DNA of 64,000 nt from Geodermatophilus sp. DSM 45219 (GCF_900104025.1 NZ_FNIQ01000005.1:310001-374000), one strand, 5' to 3'. Positions 1 through 8,641 are shown, counted from the first letter of the stretch. The notes: generated by a model not told the origin, from the letters alone. Made by a program: numbers and translations.

Positions 1-57
1 CCGTGCCGGGCCGTCGGCGGTGAAGACGGGGACGCCGTCGATGTCGATGCGCTGCAC
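1..57 (-). CDS. N-terminus of a divergent gene, cut by the window edge
   Basis: Reading leftwards from a GTG at 57 gives 19 open codons, MQRIDIDGVPVFTADGPAR, which look like real protein and run off the window. The opposite register at an alternative upstream GTG gives low-quality Ser/Thr/Ala sequence, so this frame is preferred. It is divergent from punA, with 112 bp between the two starts. No family can be assigned from 19 residues. Confidence 0.4.
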   Translation of the reverse strand, partial: MQRIDIDGVPVFTADGPAR

Positions 58-169
58 CTCGACACAGTCGGCCGCCCCTCTCCCGGCCTCCAGCGGACAC
101 GCCCGCGACGGGACGGGTGTGGCCCGTGTGCCTCCTCACCCGCCGCGGCCGCTGCGTTAGCGTCCTGCC

Positions 170-979
170 GTGAGTGCACCCCCCGCGGACGACCCCGCCG
201 CCCTCGCCGCCCGCGCGGCCGACGACCTGACCAGCGCCCTCGGTGGCGGCCACGACGTGGCCGTGGTGATGGGCTCGGGCTGGGCCCCGGCCGCCGACGC
301 CTTCGGCGCCGTCGAGGGCAGCGTCGCCATCGGGCAGCTGCCCGGCTTCGCCGCCCCGACCGCGGTGGGCCACGGCGGCGAGGTCCGCTCGGTGCGGGTG
401 GGCGACCGGAAGGCGCTGCTGTTCCTGGGCCGCACGCACCTCTACGAGGGCCGCGGCGTCGAGCCCGTGGTGCACGGCGTCCGGACGGCGGCCGCCGCGG
501 GGGTGCGCACCGTCGTCCTCACCAACGCCGCCGGCGGCCTCGCCCCCGACCACCGGGTCGGCCAGGCGGTGCTGATCAGCGACCACCTCAACCTGACCGC
601 CCGCTCGCCGCTGGTCGGTGCCACGTTCGTCGACCTGACCGACCTGTACTCGGCGCGGCTGCGGTCGCTGGCCCGCGAGCTGCACCCGTCGCTGACCGAG
701 GGCGTCTACGCCGCGCTGCCCGGGCCGCACTACGAGACGCCGGCCGAGATCCGGATGCTGCGCACGCTCGGGGCGGACCTGGTGGGCATGTCGACGGCCC
801 TGGAGGCCATCGCCGCGCGGGCGGCCGGCCTGGAGGTGCTGGGGCTGTCGATGGTCACCAACGCGGCCGCCGGGATCACCGGGGAGAAGCTCGACCACGA
901 GGAGGTGCTCGCGGCGGGCAAGGCGGCGGCGGGCAGGCTGGGCGAGTTCCTCGTGGAGTTCACCGGGCGGCTGCCGTGA
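170..979 (+). CDS. punA: Purine-nucleoside phosphorylase
   Basis: Phosphorolysis of purine (deoxy)nucleosides to free base plus (deoxy)ribose-1-phosphate, cytosolic, purine salvage. The 269-aa length and motifs fit the trimeric PNP family: MGSGW phosphate loop near residue 34, GRTHLYEG near 87, TNAAGG near 118, [14 protein letters not shown] near 184, then [12 protein letters not shown] and SMVTNAAAG. The start is the GTG at 170, which begins MSAPPADD; no strong Shine-Dalgarno is visible. A phosphosugar mutase that could take the pentose-1-phosphate product lies two genes downstream, an arrangement also seen in mycobacteria (deoD-pmmB). Family assignment is secure; exact base preference is not determined here. 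Confidence 0.95.
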   Translation: MSAPPADDPAALAARAADDLTSALGGGHDVAVVMGSGWAPAADAFGAVEGSVAIGQLPGFAAPTAVGHGGEVRSVRVGDRKALLFLGRTHLYEGRGVEPVVHGVRTAAAAGVRTVVLTNAAGGLAPDHRVGQAVLISDHLNLTARSPLVGATFVDLTDLYSARLRSLARELHPSLTEGVYAALPGPHYETPAEIRMLRTLGADLVGMSTALEAIAARAAGLEVLGLSMVTNAAAGITGEKLDHEEVLAAGKAAAGRLGEFLVEFTGRLP

Positions 980-982
980 GCG

Positions 983-1128
983 GGCAGGGGCGTGAGCATC
1001 GCAGCGAGGCGGCCGCCCACAGGGAGGGAGCATCGCAGCGAGGAACGAGCGAGGAGCGGACCGACCGCGGAGGCGGCCTGGACCCCGGAGCGAGGAGCGG
1101 AGCGTCCCGCGTGAGCGAACAGGTGTCA
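983..1128 (+). repeat. GAGCATCGCAGCGAG / GAGCGAGGAGCGG repeat cluster
   Basis: The gap between punA and the next gene is filled with repeats: GAGCATCGCAGCGAG occurs twice (near 994 and 1029), followed by GAGCGAGGAGCGG twice (near 1050 and 1088) and GGAGGCGGC. Related copies lie at 16825-16890, between the two aldehyde dehydrogenases, and at 23287-23353, inside the C-terminus of an ABC ATPase. All three sit at the 3' end of a gene, with a co-directional gene after it. Confidence 0.75.
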
Positions 1129-1130
1129 TC

Positions 1131-1955
1131 GTGACGGGTCCGGTGCTGCTCACCGGGGCGGCCGGGCAGATCGGCACGGTGCTGCGCGGCGGGCTGCCCG
1201 AGCGCGGCTGGGCGGTGCGCTCCCTGGACGTCGCGCCGATCGACGACCCGCGTCCCGGCGAGGAGACCGTCGTCGCCGACGTCACCGACCTCGCCGCCAT
1301 GGTCGGGGCCGTCTCCGGTGCCTCCGCCGTCGTGCACATGGGCGGCGTCTCCACGGAGTCGACGTGGGCGGCGGTCTCGCACGCCAACATCGAGGGCTCC
1401 TACTGCGTGCTGGAGGCGGCCCGGCGGGCGGGCGTCCCCCGGGTGGTGCTGGCGTCGAGCAACCACGCCACCGGCTTCACCCCGCGCCCGGCGTCCGGAC
1501 TGCTGCGGGAGGACGACGGCCTGCCGCGGCCGGACACCTACTACGGGGTGTCCAAGGTGGCGATGGAGGCGCTGGGCTCGCTCTACGCCGACCGCTACGG
1601 CCTGGACGTGGTCTGCCTGCGCATCGGCAGCGCCCTGCCCGAGCCGACGGCGACCCGCCACCTCTCCACCTGGCTCTCCCCCGGCGACCAGGTCGCGCTG
1701 GTCGACGCGGCACTGCGGGCGCCGTCCCCCGGCTTCGCCGTGGTGTGGGGCGTCTCGGACAACACCCGCAACTGGTGGGACCTCGGCGCCGCCCGCGCGC
1801 TGGGGTACGAGCCGGCCGACGACGCCGAGGCCTACGCCGCCGCGCTCGTCGAGGTGCACGGCGAGCCCGACCCGGCCGACCCGGTGCACGGCCGGGTGGG
1901 CGGCGAGTTCACGACGTCGGACTTCGCGGCCGAGCACGCCGGGGAACCCCGGTGA
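1131..1955 (+). CDS. udh: Uronate dehydrogenase-like NAD-dependent oxidoreductase
   Basis: Short-chain dehydrogenase/epimerase fold with an N-terminal Rossmann motif LLTGAAGQIG (residues 5-14). It matches bacterial uronate dehydrogenase better than sugar epimerases: VVHMGGVS, ASSNHATGF, catalytic YYGVSK, RIGSALPEP, LSTW and VVWG appear in the order seen in the Agrobacterium enzyme, and the 274-aa length fits. Such enzymes oxidise glucuronate or galacturonate to aldarolactones. The start is the GTG at 1131 after a repeat-filled gap. The stop overlaps the next GTG (GTGA), so the mutase is translationally coupled. Why a uronate enzyme sits among nucleoside genes is unclear; substrate is inferred from motifs only. 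Confidence 0.75.
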   Translation: MTGPVLLTGAAGQIGTVLRGGLPERGWAVRSLDVAPIDDPRPGEETVVADVTDLAAMVGAVSGASAVVHMGGVSTESTWAAVSHANIEGSYCVLEAARRAGVPRVVLASSNHATGFTPRPASGLLREDDGLPRPDTYYGVSKVAMEALGSLYADRYGLDVVCLRIGSALPEPTATRHLSTWLSPGDQVALVDAALRAPSPGFAVVWGVSDNTRNWWDLGAARALGYEPADDAEAYAAALVEVHGEPDPADPVHGRVGGEFTTSDFAAEHAGEPR

Positions 1956-3577
1956 GCCTGCTGGAGACGGCCCGTGCGTGGGCCGACGCCGACCCGCACG
2001 ACGGCGACCGGGCGGAGATCCAGGCGCTGGTCGAGGCCGGCGACCGGGCCGAGCTGGAGCGCCGGTTCGCGGGGCCGCTGACGTTCGGGACCGCCGGGCT
2101 GCGCGGCCCGCTGCGCGCCGGGCCGGCGGGGATGAACGCGGCCGTGGTGACCCGCGCGGCGGCGGGGCTGGGCCGCTGGCTCGCCGGCTCCGGGCACGAC
2201 GGCGGCGGCGTGGTGATCGGCTTCGACGCCCGCCGGCGGTCCGACGAGTTCGCCCGCGTCTCGGCGGCGGTGCTGACCGCGCAGGGGTTCGCCGTCCAGG
2301 TGCTGCCGCGGCCGCTGCCGACGCCGGTGCTCGCCTACGCCGTCCGGCACCTGGGCTGCGCGGCCGGGATCATGGTGACCGCGAGCCACAACCCGCCCGA
2401 CGACAACGGCTACAAGGTCTACCTCGGCGACGGCGCGCAGCTGGTGCCGCCGGCCGACCGGGAGATCGAGGCGGCGATCGCCGCGGTCGGCCCCGCGCGC
2501 GAGGTGCCGACGTCCGACGACTGGCTGACGCTCGGGGACGACGTCGAGGCCGACTACGTGGCCGCCGTCGTGCGGGCGCTGGAGCCCGACCGGGTGCCGG
2601 CCGCCGACCGGTCCGCGCTGACGGTGGCCTACACCGCGATGCACGGCGTGGGGTCGGCCACGACGCGCTCCGTGTTCGAGGCCGCCGGCTTCGCGCCGCC
2701 GGTGAGCGTGGCCGAGCAGGACGAGCCCGACCCGGCGTTCCCGACCGTGGCCTTCCCCAACCCGGAAGAGCCCGGGGCGGTCGACCTGCTCTCCGCGCTG
2801 GCGGCGCGGGTCGACGCCGACGTGGCGATCGCCGAGGACCCCGACGCCGACCGCTGCTCGGTGGTCTGCGGCGGGCGCCAGCTGACCGGCGACGAGGTGG
2901 GCGGGCTGCTGGCCGACTGGCTGCTGCGGCGCGGGGTGCGCGGCACGTACGCGGCGTCGCTGGTCAGCGGCTCGCTGCTGCACGCGCTGGCCGGGGCGCA
3001 CGGCGTGCGGTTCGCCGAGACCCCGACCGGGTTCAAGTGGATCGTCCGCGCGGGGACCGACGACGAGCCGCTGGTGTTCGGCTACGAGGAGGCGCTCGGC
3101 TACGCGGTGGCGCCGGACGTCGTCAAGGACAAGGACGGCATCTCGGCCGCGCTGGCCGTCGCCCTGCTCGCCGCCGAGCTCGAGGCGACCGGCCGCACGC
3201 TGACCGACCGGCTCGACGAGCTGGCCGTGGAGCACGGGCTGTTCGCCACCGGGCAGCTGTCGGTGCGGGTCGAGGACCTGTCGCGGATCGGCGCGATGAC
3301 GGCGCGGCTGCGGTCCTCGCCGCCCGCCCGCCTGCTGGGCCGGGAGGTGACCGCCACCGACCTGCTGGACGAGACCCCCGCCGTGGACGCCGTCCGGCTG
3401 CTCGGCGACGGCGTCCGGGTGGTCGTGCGGCCCAGCGGCACCGAGCCCAAGCTCAAGGCCTACCTGGAGACCGTCGTCCCGGTGCACGACGACGCGGGGA
3501 TCATCGCGGCCCGCGGCCGGGGGGCCGACGAGCTCGACCAGCTGCGCGCCGAGGTGTCCGCGGCGCTGGGGCTGTAG
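1952..3577 (+). CDS. Phosphosugar mutase (PmmB / phosphopentomutase-like)
   Basis: 541-aa alpha-D-phosphohexomutase superfamily enzyme. Landmarks in order: FGTAGLRGPLRAGPAGMN substrate loop near residue 48, the phosphoserine loop MVTASHNPPDDNGYKVY near 142, the Mg-binding loop EDPDADR near 296, GYEEALGY near 377, and the C-terminal phosphate-binding RPSGTEPKLKAY near 496. All catalytic elements are intact. The start is the GTG at 1952, overlapping the upstream stop by 4 bp; longer readings run through the upstream gene. Next to punA and with deoA and deoC nearby, a phosphopentomutase role converting (deoxy)ribose-1-phosphate to 5-phosphate is likely, as proposed for actinobacterial pmmB; phosphomannomutase or glucomutase activity is an alternative. 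Confidence 0.88.
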   Translation: MSLLETARAWADADPHDGDRAEIQALVEAGDRAELERRFAGPLTFGTAGLRGPLRAGPAGMNAAVVTRAAAGLGRWLAGSGHDGGGVVIGFDARRRSDEFARVSAAVLTAQGFAVQVLPRPLPTPVLAYAVRHLGCAAGIMVTASHNPPDDNGYKVYLGDGAQLVPPADREIEAAIAAVGPAREVPTSDDWLTLGDDVEADYVAAVVRALEPDRVPAADRSALTVAYTAMHGVGSATTRSVFEAAGFAPPVSVAEQDEPDPAFPTVAFPNPEEPGAVDLLSALAARVDADVAIAEDPDADRCSVVCGGRQLTGDEVGGLLADWLLRRGVRGTYAASLVSGSLLHALAGAHGVRFAETPTGFKWIVRAGTDDEPLVFGYEEALGYAVAPDVVKDKDGISAALAVALLAAELEATGRTLTDRLDELAVEHGLFATGQLSVRVEDLSRIGAMTARLRSSPPARLLGREVTATDLLDETPAVDAVRLLGDGVRVVVRPSGTEPKLKAYLETVVPVHDDAGIIAARGRGADELDQLRAEVSAALGL

Positions 3578-4269
3578 TGGAGGCCCGCGCGCTGGTCTTC
3601 GACGTGTTCGGCACCGTCGTCGACTGGCGCGGCGGGGTCGCCCGCGAGGTGCGCCGGCTGCTGGGCCCGTCGGTGGACGCGCCGGCGTTCGCCGACGACT
3701 GGCGCGGGCGGTACGTGCCGTCGATGGAGCGGGTGCGTTCCGGGGAGCTGCCGTGGACGCCGCTGGACGCGCTGCACCGCGCCTCGCTGGACGACGTGCT
3801 GGGCGACGCCGGGCGGGCCGACGTCCCGGTCGGGGTGCGCGAGGAGCTGGTGCTCGCCTGGCACCGGCTGGACCCGTGGCCGGACGTCGTCCCGGGCCTC
3901 CGCCGGCTGGCGCGGTCGCACGTGCTGGCGCCGCTGTCCAACGGCAACATCGCGCTGCAGGTCGACCTGGCGCGGCGGTCGGGGCTGCCGTGGGACTGCG
4001 TGCTGGGCGCCGAGGTGGTGCGGCGGTACAAGCCCGACCCGGAGGTCTACGACTCGGCGGCGGAGCTGCTGGCGCTGCCGCCGTCGTCGGTGGTGATGGT
4101 CGCCGCGCACGTCGACGACCTCGCCGCGGCGCGGGCGCGCGGCCTGCGCACCGCCTACGTGCACCGGCCGGACGAGTTCGGCGGCCGGGTGGTGCCGCCG
4201 CCCACCGCCCCGGACGCCGACCTGTCGGTGGCCTCGTTCGAGGAGCTCGCCGCGGCGCTGGGCGCCTGA
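3577..4269 (+). CDS. HAD hydrolase, (S)-2-haloacid dehalogenase type II family
   Basis: 230-aa HAD enzyme. Motif I FDVFGTVVDWR at residues 8-18 carries the nucleophilic Asp; motif II is PLSNGN near 117, motif III lysine in RRYKPDPEVY near 149, and motif IV is the VAAHVDDLAAARARG form typical of haloacid dehalogenases. The GTG start at 3577 shares its first base with the last base of the upstream TAG stop, so it probably belongs to the same transcript. Many relatives act on phosphate esters rather than haloacids, so the substrate is open. A phosphatase working alongside the sugar-phosphate genes would fit. Confidence 0.85.
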   Translation: MEARALVFDVFGTVVDWRGGVAREVRRLLGPSVDAPAFADDWRGRYVPSMERVRSGELPWTPLDALHRASLDDVLGDAGRADVPVGVREELVLAWHRLDPWPDVVPGLRRLARSHVLAPLSNGNIALQVDLARRSGLPWDCVLGAEVVRRYKPDPEVYDSAAELLALPPSSVVMVAAHVDDLAAARARGLRTAYVHRPDEFGGRVVPPPTAPDADLSVASFEELAAALGA

Positions 4270-4291
4270 GCTCCCGGCCCGTTGCCGGCCG

Positions 4292-4765
4292 TCAGGCTGC
4301 GGTGGGGCGGGACAGCAGGCGCACGGCCTCCTCGTACCGGCCGGCGTCCACCTGCACCTCGTACTCGGCGGCCTGCAGGCCGGTCACGCTGCTGAAGTCG
4401 CGCCGTCCGCCGGTGGCGAGGTGGCCGAGGAAGCCGGCGACCGCGCCGAAGACGGCGCCGATCAGCACGGTGGTCACGAGCACGCCCCACCAGGCCGGGC
4501 CGATGGTGAAGATGGCGAAGAGCAGCGCGACGAACAGGCCCCACCAGGCGCCCATGCCGGCGCCGTAGAGGGCGGCCCGGCCCTTGGTGAGGCGGCCGGT
4601 GACGTCCTCGACGCTGCGGATGCCGTTGCCCACGATGCGGACGTTCTCCACCGGGAAGCGCTCGTCGGACAGCCGGTCGACCAGGTGCTGGGCACCGGCG
4701 TAGCTGTCGAACCGGGCGATCGTCACCATGCCGGAGGCGGGTGCGGTGGGCTGGGTGGTGGTCAT
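4292..4765 (-). CDS. General stress protein (GSP17M-like domain) with glycine-rich membrane segment
   Basis: 157-aa protein. An N-terminal small alpha/beta domain (IARFDSYAGAQHLVDRL, VENVRIVGNG) resembles the general-stress-protein 17M family found in many actinobacteria. The middle has two hydrophobic, glycine-rich stretches around residues 66-115 (GAGMGAWWGLFVALLFAIF; GAVFGAVAGFLGH), typical of stress proteins that associate with membranes. ATG start at 4765, preceded on its strand by an AGGAGGA ribosome site. Divergent from the MarR gene with 53 bp between starts, so that regulator may control it. Molecular function unknown. Confidence 0.8.
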   Translation of the reverse strand: MTTTQPTAPASGMVTIARFDSYAGAQHLVDRLSDERFPVENVRIVGNGIRSVEDVTGRLTKGRAALYGAGMGAWWGLFVALLFAIFTIGPAWWGVLVTTVLIGAVFGAVAGFLGHLATGGRRDFSSVTGLQAAEYEVQVDAGRYEEAVRLLSRPTAA

Positions 4766-4805
4766 GTCGGGTCCTCCTCGTCGGATCGTCGTGATGTAGT
4801 TGGAT

Positions 4806-4832
4806 TACCCTCACTGTTGTGTTCTCAAACAA
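4806..4832 (+). promoter_or_regulatory. Leaderless promoter and possible MarR operator
   Basis: TACCCT at 4806-4811 lies 7 nt before the GTG start at 4819, the spacing expected of a leaderless transcript. An imperfect palindrome TTGTGTTCTCAAACAA (4817-4832), with TTGT/ACAA outer arms, overlaps the start codon and could be an autoregulatory MarR site. The dyad is weak (10 of 16 positions symmetric). Confidence 0.4.
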
Positions 4833-5280
4833 TCCGGACGTCGTCACACTGCAGGCCGCGATCACCCGGCTGCTGCGGTGGGCGTCGCGCCCGTCGGTCG
4901 CCGGTGAGCTCGCCGGCCCGGAGGCGGCCGACCTCTCGCCGACCGACCTCTGGCTGCTGGACGGCGTGGTGCGGCACGGCCCGGTCCGGATGGGCGACCT
5001 CGCCAGCTGGCAGGGCGTGGACAAGTCCACGGTGACCAGCCAGCTGCGGCGGCTCGTGGACAAGGGACTCGTCGCGCGCGCCCCCTCCCCGTCCGACGGG
5101 CGGGTCGTCCTGGTGAGCGCCACCGGGGAGGGACGGCGGCTGCAGGAGTCGGTCTCCCGCGCCGGCGCCCAGGTGCTCGAGGAGGTGGTCGCCGACTGGA
5201 CACCGGACGACCGGCGGGCCTTCGCCACCCTCTTCACGCGCTTCGCGGGGCGACTCGGCGAGGACCCCACCTCTCGTTGA
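4819..5280 (+). CDS. MarR-family transcriptional regulator
   Basis: 153-aa winged-helix regulator. The DNA-binding domain reads LWLLDGVVRHGPVRMGDLA, then WQGVDKSTVTSQLRRLVDKGLV as the recognition helix near residues 67-88, followed by the wing APSPSDGRVVLVSATGEG. Dimerisation helices make up the two ends. Start GTG at 4819, with a -10-like box 7 nt upstream and no Shine-Dalgarno. It lies between a divergent stress-protein gene and the tctCBA-tartrate locus; either could be its target. The ligand is unknown; a carboxylate or phenolic compound is plausible from the neighbourhood and family. Confidence 0.9.
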   Translation: MFSNNPDVVTLQAAITRLLRWASRPSVAGELAGPEAADLSPTDLWLLDGVVRHGPVRMGDLASWQGVDKSTVTSQLRRLVDKGLVARAPSPSDGRVVLVSATGEGRRLQESVSRAGAQVLEEVVADWTPDDRRAFATLFTRFAGRLGEDPTSR

Positions 5281-5391
5281 CGCGCCGGCCGGCCCGTCCG
5301 GAGTGCTCGCCGGCCCCGGACCTCCGCACCCCACCGCCAGCCCTTCGGACACGAGTCGGTCACGCGACGTGGCGGGCGTCACGCTCGGTGA

Positions 5392-5432
5392 TAGCGTTCC
5401 GGCGCTCCCGGCCGGTACACAACCCAGAAGGA
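5392..5432 (+). promoter_or_regulatory. Probable tctC promoter and ribosome site
   Basis: TAGCGT at 5392-5397 is a good actinobacterial -10 box; the predicted transcript start would be near 5404. AGAAGGA at 5426-5432 lies 9 nt upstream of the tctC ATG at 5442 and selects that start over the longer open frame beginning at 5277. No convincing -35 box is visible. Confidence 0.45.
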
Positions 5433-5441
5433 CGCCACTCG

Positions 5442-6485
5442 ATGCGACAGGGCCACTCGTACGACGCCACCGCGCGCCCGCGCCCGGGCCGCACCCGCCC
5501 GGTGATCGGCCTGGCGGCCGCCGCGCTGACCCTCGCCGCCTGCGGTGGTGGCGGCGGTGGCGGGGAGGACGCCGCGGCCTCCTACCCGGACGGCGACATC
5601 ACCTTCGTCGTGCCGTTCTCGGCCGGCGGCCCGACGGACACGGTGACCCGGCTGATCGCGGAGCCGATGAGCGAGGAGCTCGGCCAGCCGGTCGTCGTCC
5701 AGAACGTCGAGGGTGCCGGCGGCACGATCGCGGCCGGCCAGGTCGCCTCGGCCGAGCCGGACGGCTACACCGTCCTGATGCACCACATCGGCATGTCCAC
5801 GGCGCCGTCGCTGTACAGCGACCTGCCCTACGCGCCGCTGGAGGACTTCGAGACCGTCGGGCTGGTCACCGAGGTCCCGATGACGATCGTGGCCCGCAAC
5901 GACCTGGGGCCCACCACGCTCGAGGAGCTGGTCACCTACGTCCAGGAGAACCAGGACACCGTCACCATCGCCAACGCCGGCGTCGGCGCCGCCTCGCAGC
6001 TGTGCGGCCTGCTCTTCCAGCAGGCGACGGACACGACCCTCACCGAGGTGGCCTACGAGGGGACCGGCCCGGCGCTGACCGACCTGGTGGGCGGGCAGGT
6101 CGACATCATGTGCGACCAGACCACGAACACCACCGGGCAGATCCAGTCCGGTGAGATCACCGGCTACGCGGTGACCACCCCGGAGCGCGTGGCGAGCCTC
6201 CCCGACCTGCCGACGACCGAGGAGGCCGGCCTGCCGGACCTGCAGGTCGGCGTGTGGCACGGGCTCTACGTCCCGGCCGAGACCCCGGACGGGATCGTCG
6301 AGGAGCTCACCGCCGCGCTCCAGGTGGCCCTGACCGACCAGAACGTGATCGACCAGCTCGCCGAGCTGGGTGCCACGCCGTCGCCGGAGTCCGACGCGAC
6401 GCCCGAGGCGCACACCGAGCAGCTGTCCAGCCAGATCGACCTCTGGCAGCCCATCATCGAAGAGGCCGGCGTCTCCGCGGACTGA
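5442..6485 (+). CDS. tctC: TctC-type carboxylate-binding lipoprotein
   Basis: 347-aa extracytoplasmic solute receptor of the tripartite tricarboxylate transporter family. A lipoprotein signal ends in LTLAACGG (lipobox Cys at residue 35), followed by a Gly linker. The mature part begins DITFVVPFSAGGPTDTVTR, the conserved Bug/TctC start, with VQNVEGAGG and the YEGTGPALTDLVGGQVDIM region typical of the family. It binds a carboxylate outside the membrane and delivers it to TctBA. The start is the ATG at 5442 with AGAAGGA upstream. The neighbouring D-tartrate dehydratase suggests a hydroxy-dicarboxylate ligand, but citrate and others cannot be excluded. Confidence 0.92.
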   Translation: MRQGHSYDATARPRPGRTRPVIGLAAAALTLAACGGGGGGGEDAAASYPDGDITFVVPFSAGGPTDTVTRLIAEPMSEELGQPVVVQNVEGAGGTIAAGQVASAEPDGYTVLMHHIGMSTAPSLYSDLPYAPLEDFETVGLVTEVPMTIVARNDLGPTTLEELVTYVQENQDTVTIANAGVGAASQLCGLLFQQATDTTLTEVAYEGTGPALTDLVGGQVDIMCDQTTNTTGQIQSGEITGYAVTTPERVASLPDLPTTEEAGLPDLQVGVWHGLYVPAETPDGIVEELTAALQVALTDQNVIDQLAELGATPSPESDATPEAHTEQLSSQIDLWQPIIEEAGVSAD

Positions 6486-6492
6486 TGCCCGT

Positions 6493-6537
6493 GGCGGTGG
6501 GGCGGGACTTCCTCAGCGGATGCCCCGCCCCACCGCC
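6493..6537 (+). promoter_or_regulatory. Intercistronic hairpin after the binding-protein gene
   Basis: A perfect 14-bp inverted repeat (6493-6506 and 6524-6537, arm GGCGGTGGGGCGGG) with a 17-nt loop lies just after the tctC stop and before tctB. There is no T-tract. Such hairpins commonly stabilise the binding-protein mRNA and lower expression of the membrane subunits. A comparable 14-bp hairpin follows bmpA at 30345-30377. Confidence 0.65.
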
Positions 6538-6560
6538 GTCCCCGAGACCTGAGGACACGC

Positions 6561-7022
6561 ATGAAACTGCAGGACGCACGCAAGGACCTCCTGGCGGGCG
6601 CGGTGTTCACCGGCTTCGGCCTGGCCTTCGCCGTCACCTCCACGACCTACGAGATCGGTACCGCGCTGCGCATGGGACCGGGGTTCTTCCCGCTGGTCCT
6701 CGGCGCGATCCTGGTCCTGCTGGGCATCTCGATCGCCGTCAAGGGCTTCGTCGCCGGCGAGGGCGGTGACCTGGGCACGGTCCCGTGGCGGTCGCTCGTC
6801 CTGATCATCGCCGCCATCCTGTTCTTCGGCGCCACGGTCCGTGATCTGGGCCTGGTGCCCGCGCTGTTCGTGTCGGTGCTGCTGGCCGCACTCGCCGGTC
6901 GCGGCGTCCGGGTGGTCCCGGCCGTGGTGATCGCCGCGAGCCTGACGGCGCTGAGCGTGCTGATCTTCGTGGTCGCGCTGCAGCTGCGGTTGTCGCTCAT
7001 CGGCCCCTGGCTCGGGGGCTGA
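6561..7022 (+). CDS. tctB: TctB small membrane subunit
   Basis: 153-aa integral membrane protein with four hydrophobic segments (about residues 10-28, 38-60, 75-98, 112-145) and the MGPGFFPLVLGAILVLLGI motif characteristic of the TctB family. It forms the small channel subunit with TctA. The start is ATG 6561, preceded by a GAGGAC ribosome site. It lies between tctC and tctA; the 8-bp gap to tctA indicates one operon. Confidence 0.88.
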   Translation: MKLQDARKDLLAGAVFTGFGLAFAVTSTTYEIGTALRMGPGFFPLVLGAILVLLGISIAVKGFVAGEGGDLGTVPWRSLVLIIAAILFFGATVRDLGLVPALFVSVLLAALAGRGVRVVPAVVIAASLTALSVLIFVVALQLRLSLIGPWLGG

Positions 7023-7030
7023 CCGGGCCG

Positions 7031-8614
7031 ATGGGCATCCTCGACAGCCTCGCCCTCGGGTTCGAGACGGCGTTCACCCCGGTCAACCTGCTGTTCTGCC
7101 TCATCGGCGTCACCCTCGGCACCGCGGTCGGCGTGCTGCCCGGCATCGGGCCGACCGCCACCATGGCCCTGCTGCTGCCGATCACCTTCGGCTTCGACCC
7201 GGCCACCTCGCTGATCATGCTGGCCGGCATCTACTACGGCGCCCAGTACGGCGGGTCGACGACGGCCATCCTGATCAACCTGCCCGGTGAGTCGTCGGCG
7301 GCCGTGACCGCCATCGACGGCCACGAGATGGCCAAGCAGGGCCGCGCCGGCAAGGCGCTGGCCACCGCGGCACTGGGCTCCTTCTTCGCCGGCAGCGTGG
7401 CCACGCTCTTCGTGGCGCTGCTGGCCACCCCGCTCTCCCGGCTCGCGCTGAACTTCGGGCCGGCCGAGCTCGCCTCGCTGATCCTGCTCGGCCTCATCGC
7501 CTCGATCACGCTGGCCAGCGGGTCGACGCTCAAGGCGCTGGCCATGATCGTGCTCGGCCTGCTGCTGGGCACCGTCGGGCAGGACATCGCCACCGGGACA
7601 CCGCGGTTCACCTTCGGCCAGCGGGAGCTCTTCGACGGCCTGGACTTCGTCTCGCTCGCGGTCGGCCTGTTCGGCGTGGCCGAGATCCTCCGCAACCTCG
7701 AGGGCTCGATGGTCCGGTCGGTCATGGTCAAGAAGGTCCAGGACCTCTGGCTGACCAGGGACGACTTCCGCCGCATCCGGATGCCCGTGCTGCGCGGCAC
7801 CGCCCTGGGCTCCGGGCTCGGCGTCCTCCCCGGCGCGGGGCACGTCCTCGCGTCGTTCATCTCCTACTCCACGGAGAAGCGCGTCGCCAAGGACCCGCAG
7901 GAGTTCGGTCGGGGCGCCATCCAGGGCGTCGCCGGCCCGGAGTCGGCGAACAACGCCGCAGCGCAGACCTCCTTCATCCCGCTGCTCACCCTCGGCCTGC
8001 CGGCCAACGCGGTCATGGCGCTGCTCATCGGGGCGCTGCTCATCCAGGGCATCGTCCCGGGCCCCAACGTCATCAACGAGGAGCCCGGGCTCTTCTGGGG
8101 CCTGATCGTCTCCTTCTGGATCGGCAACCTGTTCCTGGTGCTGCTCAACCTGCCGCTGATCGGGCTGTGGGTGAAGATGCTCGCCATCCCGTACCGCTGG
8201 CTGTTCCCGGCGATCATCGGGTTCGCCGCCATCGGCACGTTCTCCATCAACCTCAACGCCTTCGACGTCTACGCCATCGCCTTCTTCGCGGTCCTCGGGT
8301 ACGGGCTGATCAAGCTGGGCTGCGAGCCGGCACCGTTGCTGCTGGGGTTCGTCCTGGGGCCGCTGCTCGAGGAGTACGTCCGCCGCGCGCTGACCATCTC
8401 CCAGGGCGACGCGACGGTGTTCCTGACCCGGCCGCTGTCGCTGACCCTGCTGGTCCTGGCGGTGGTCGCGTTCGTCGTCGCCGTGCTGCCCGCGGTGCGC
8501 CGCAAGCGCGAGGTCGTGTTCGTCGAGGAGGACGACGGCCCCCACCCGCCCCACCCGCCCCACCCGCCCCAGCCGGCGCAGGCCGGGCCCCGGGACGGCG
8601 CCTCGCGACCCTGA
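7031..8614 (+). CDS. tctA: TctA large membrane subunit
   Basis: 527-aa TctA permease. It has the two family signatures in duplicated halves: GTAVGVLPGIGPTATMALLLP near residue 29 and GSGLGVLPGAGHVLASF near 259, plus YYGAQYGGSTTAILINLPGE near 68 and GVAGPESANNAAAQTSFIPLLTLG near 300, the family's substrate-path regions. About 10-12 membrane segments. ATG 7031. The C-terminal tail after residue 500 is an unusual cytoplasmic His-Pro repeat (HPPHPPHPP) not part of the family. Transport is driven by ion gradients in known members. Confidence 0.93.
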   Translation: MGILDSLALGFETAFTPVNLLFCLIGVTLGTAVGVLPGIGPTATMALLLPITFGFDPATSLIMLAGIYYGAQYGGSTTAILINLPGESSAAVTAIDGHEMAKQGRAGKALATAALGSFFAGSVATLFVALLATPLSRLALNFGPAELASLILLGLIASITLASGSTLKALAMIVLGLLLGTVGQDIATGTPRFTFGQRELFDGLDFVSLAVGLFGVAEILRNLEGSMVRSVMVKKVQDLWLTRDDFRRIRMPVLRGTALGSGLGVLPGAGHVLASFISYSTEKRVAKDPQEFGRGAIQGVAGPESANNAAAQTSFIPLLTLGLPANAVMALLIGALLIQGIVPGPNVINEEPGLFWGLIVSFWIGNLFLVLLNLPLIGLWVKMLAIPYRWLFPAIIGFAAIGTFSINLNAFDVYAIAFFAVLGYGLIKLGCEPAPLLLGFVLGPLLEEYVRRALTISQGDATVFLTRPLSLTLLVLAVVAFVVAVLPAVRRKREVVFVEEDDGPHPPHPPHPPQPAQAGPRDGASRP

Positions 8615-8641
8615 CGGGCGGCGGTCGAGGGGCCGGGGCGA

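Noticed and set aside
1318-4269. Very long open frame on the plus strand ending in the HAD gene
   Set aside because: High GC keeps alternative frames open; its first 750 codons are Arg/Pro/Ala-rich shadow of the udh and mutase genes. Only the last 230 codons are real.
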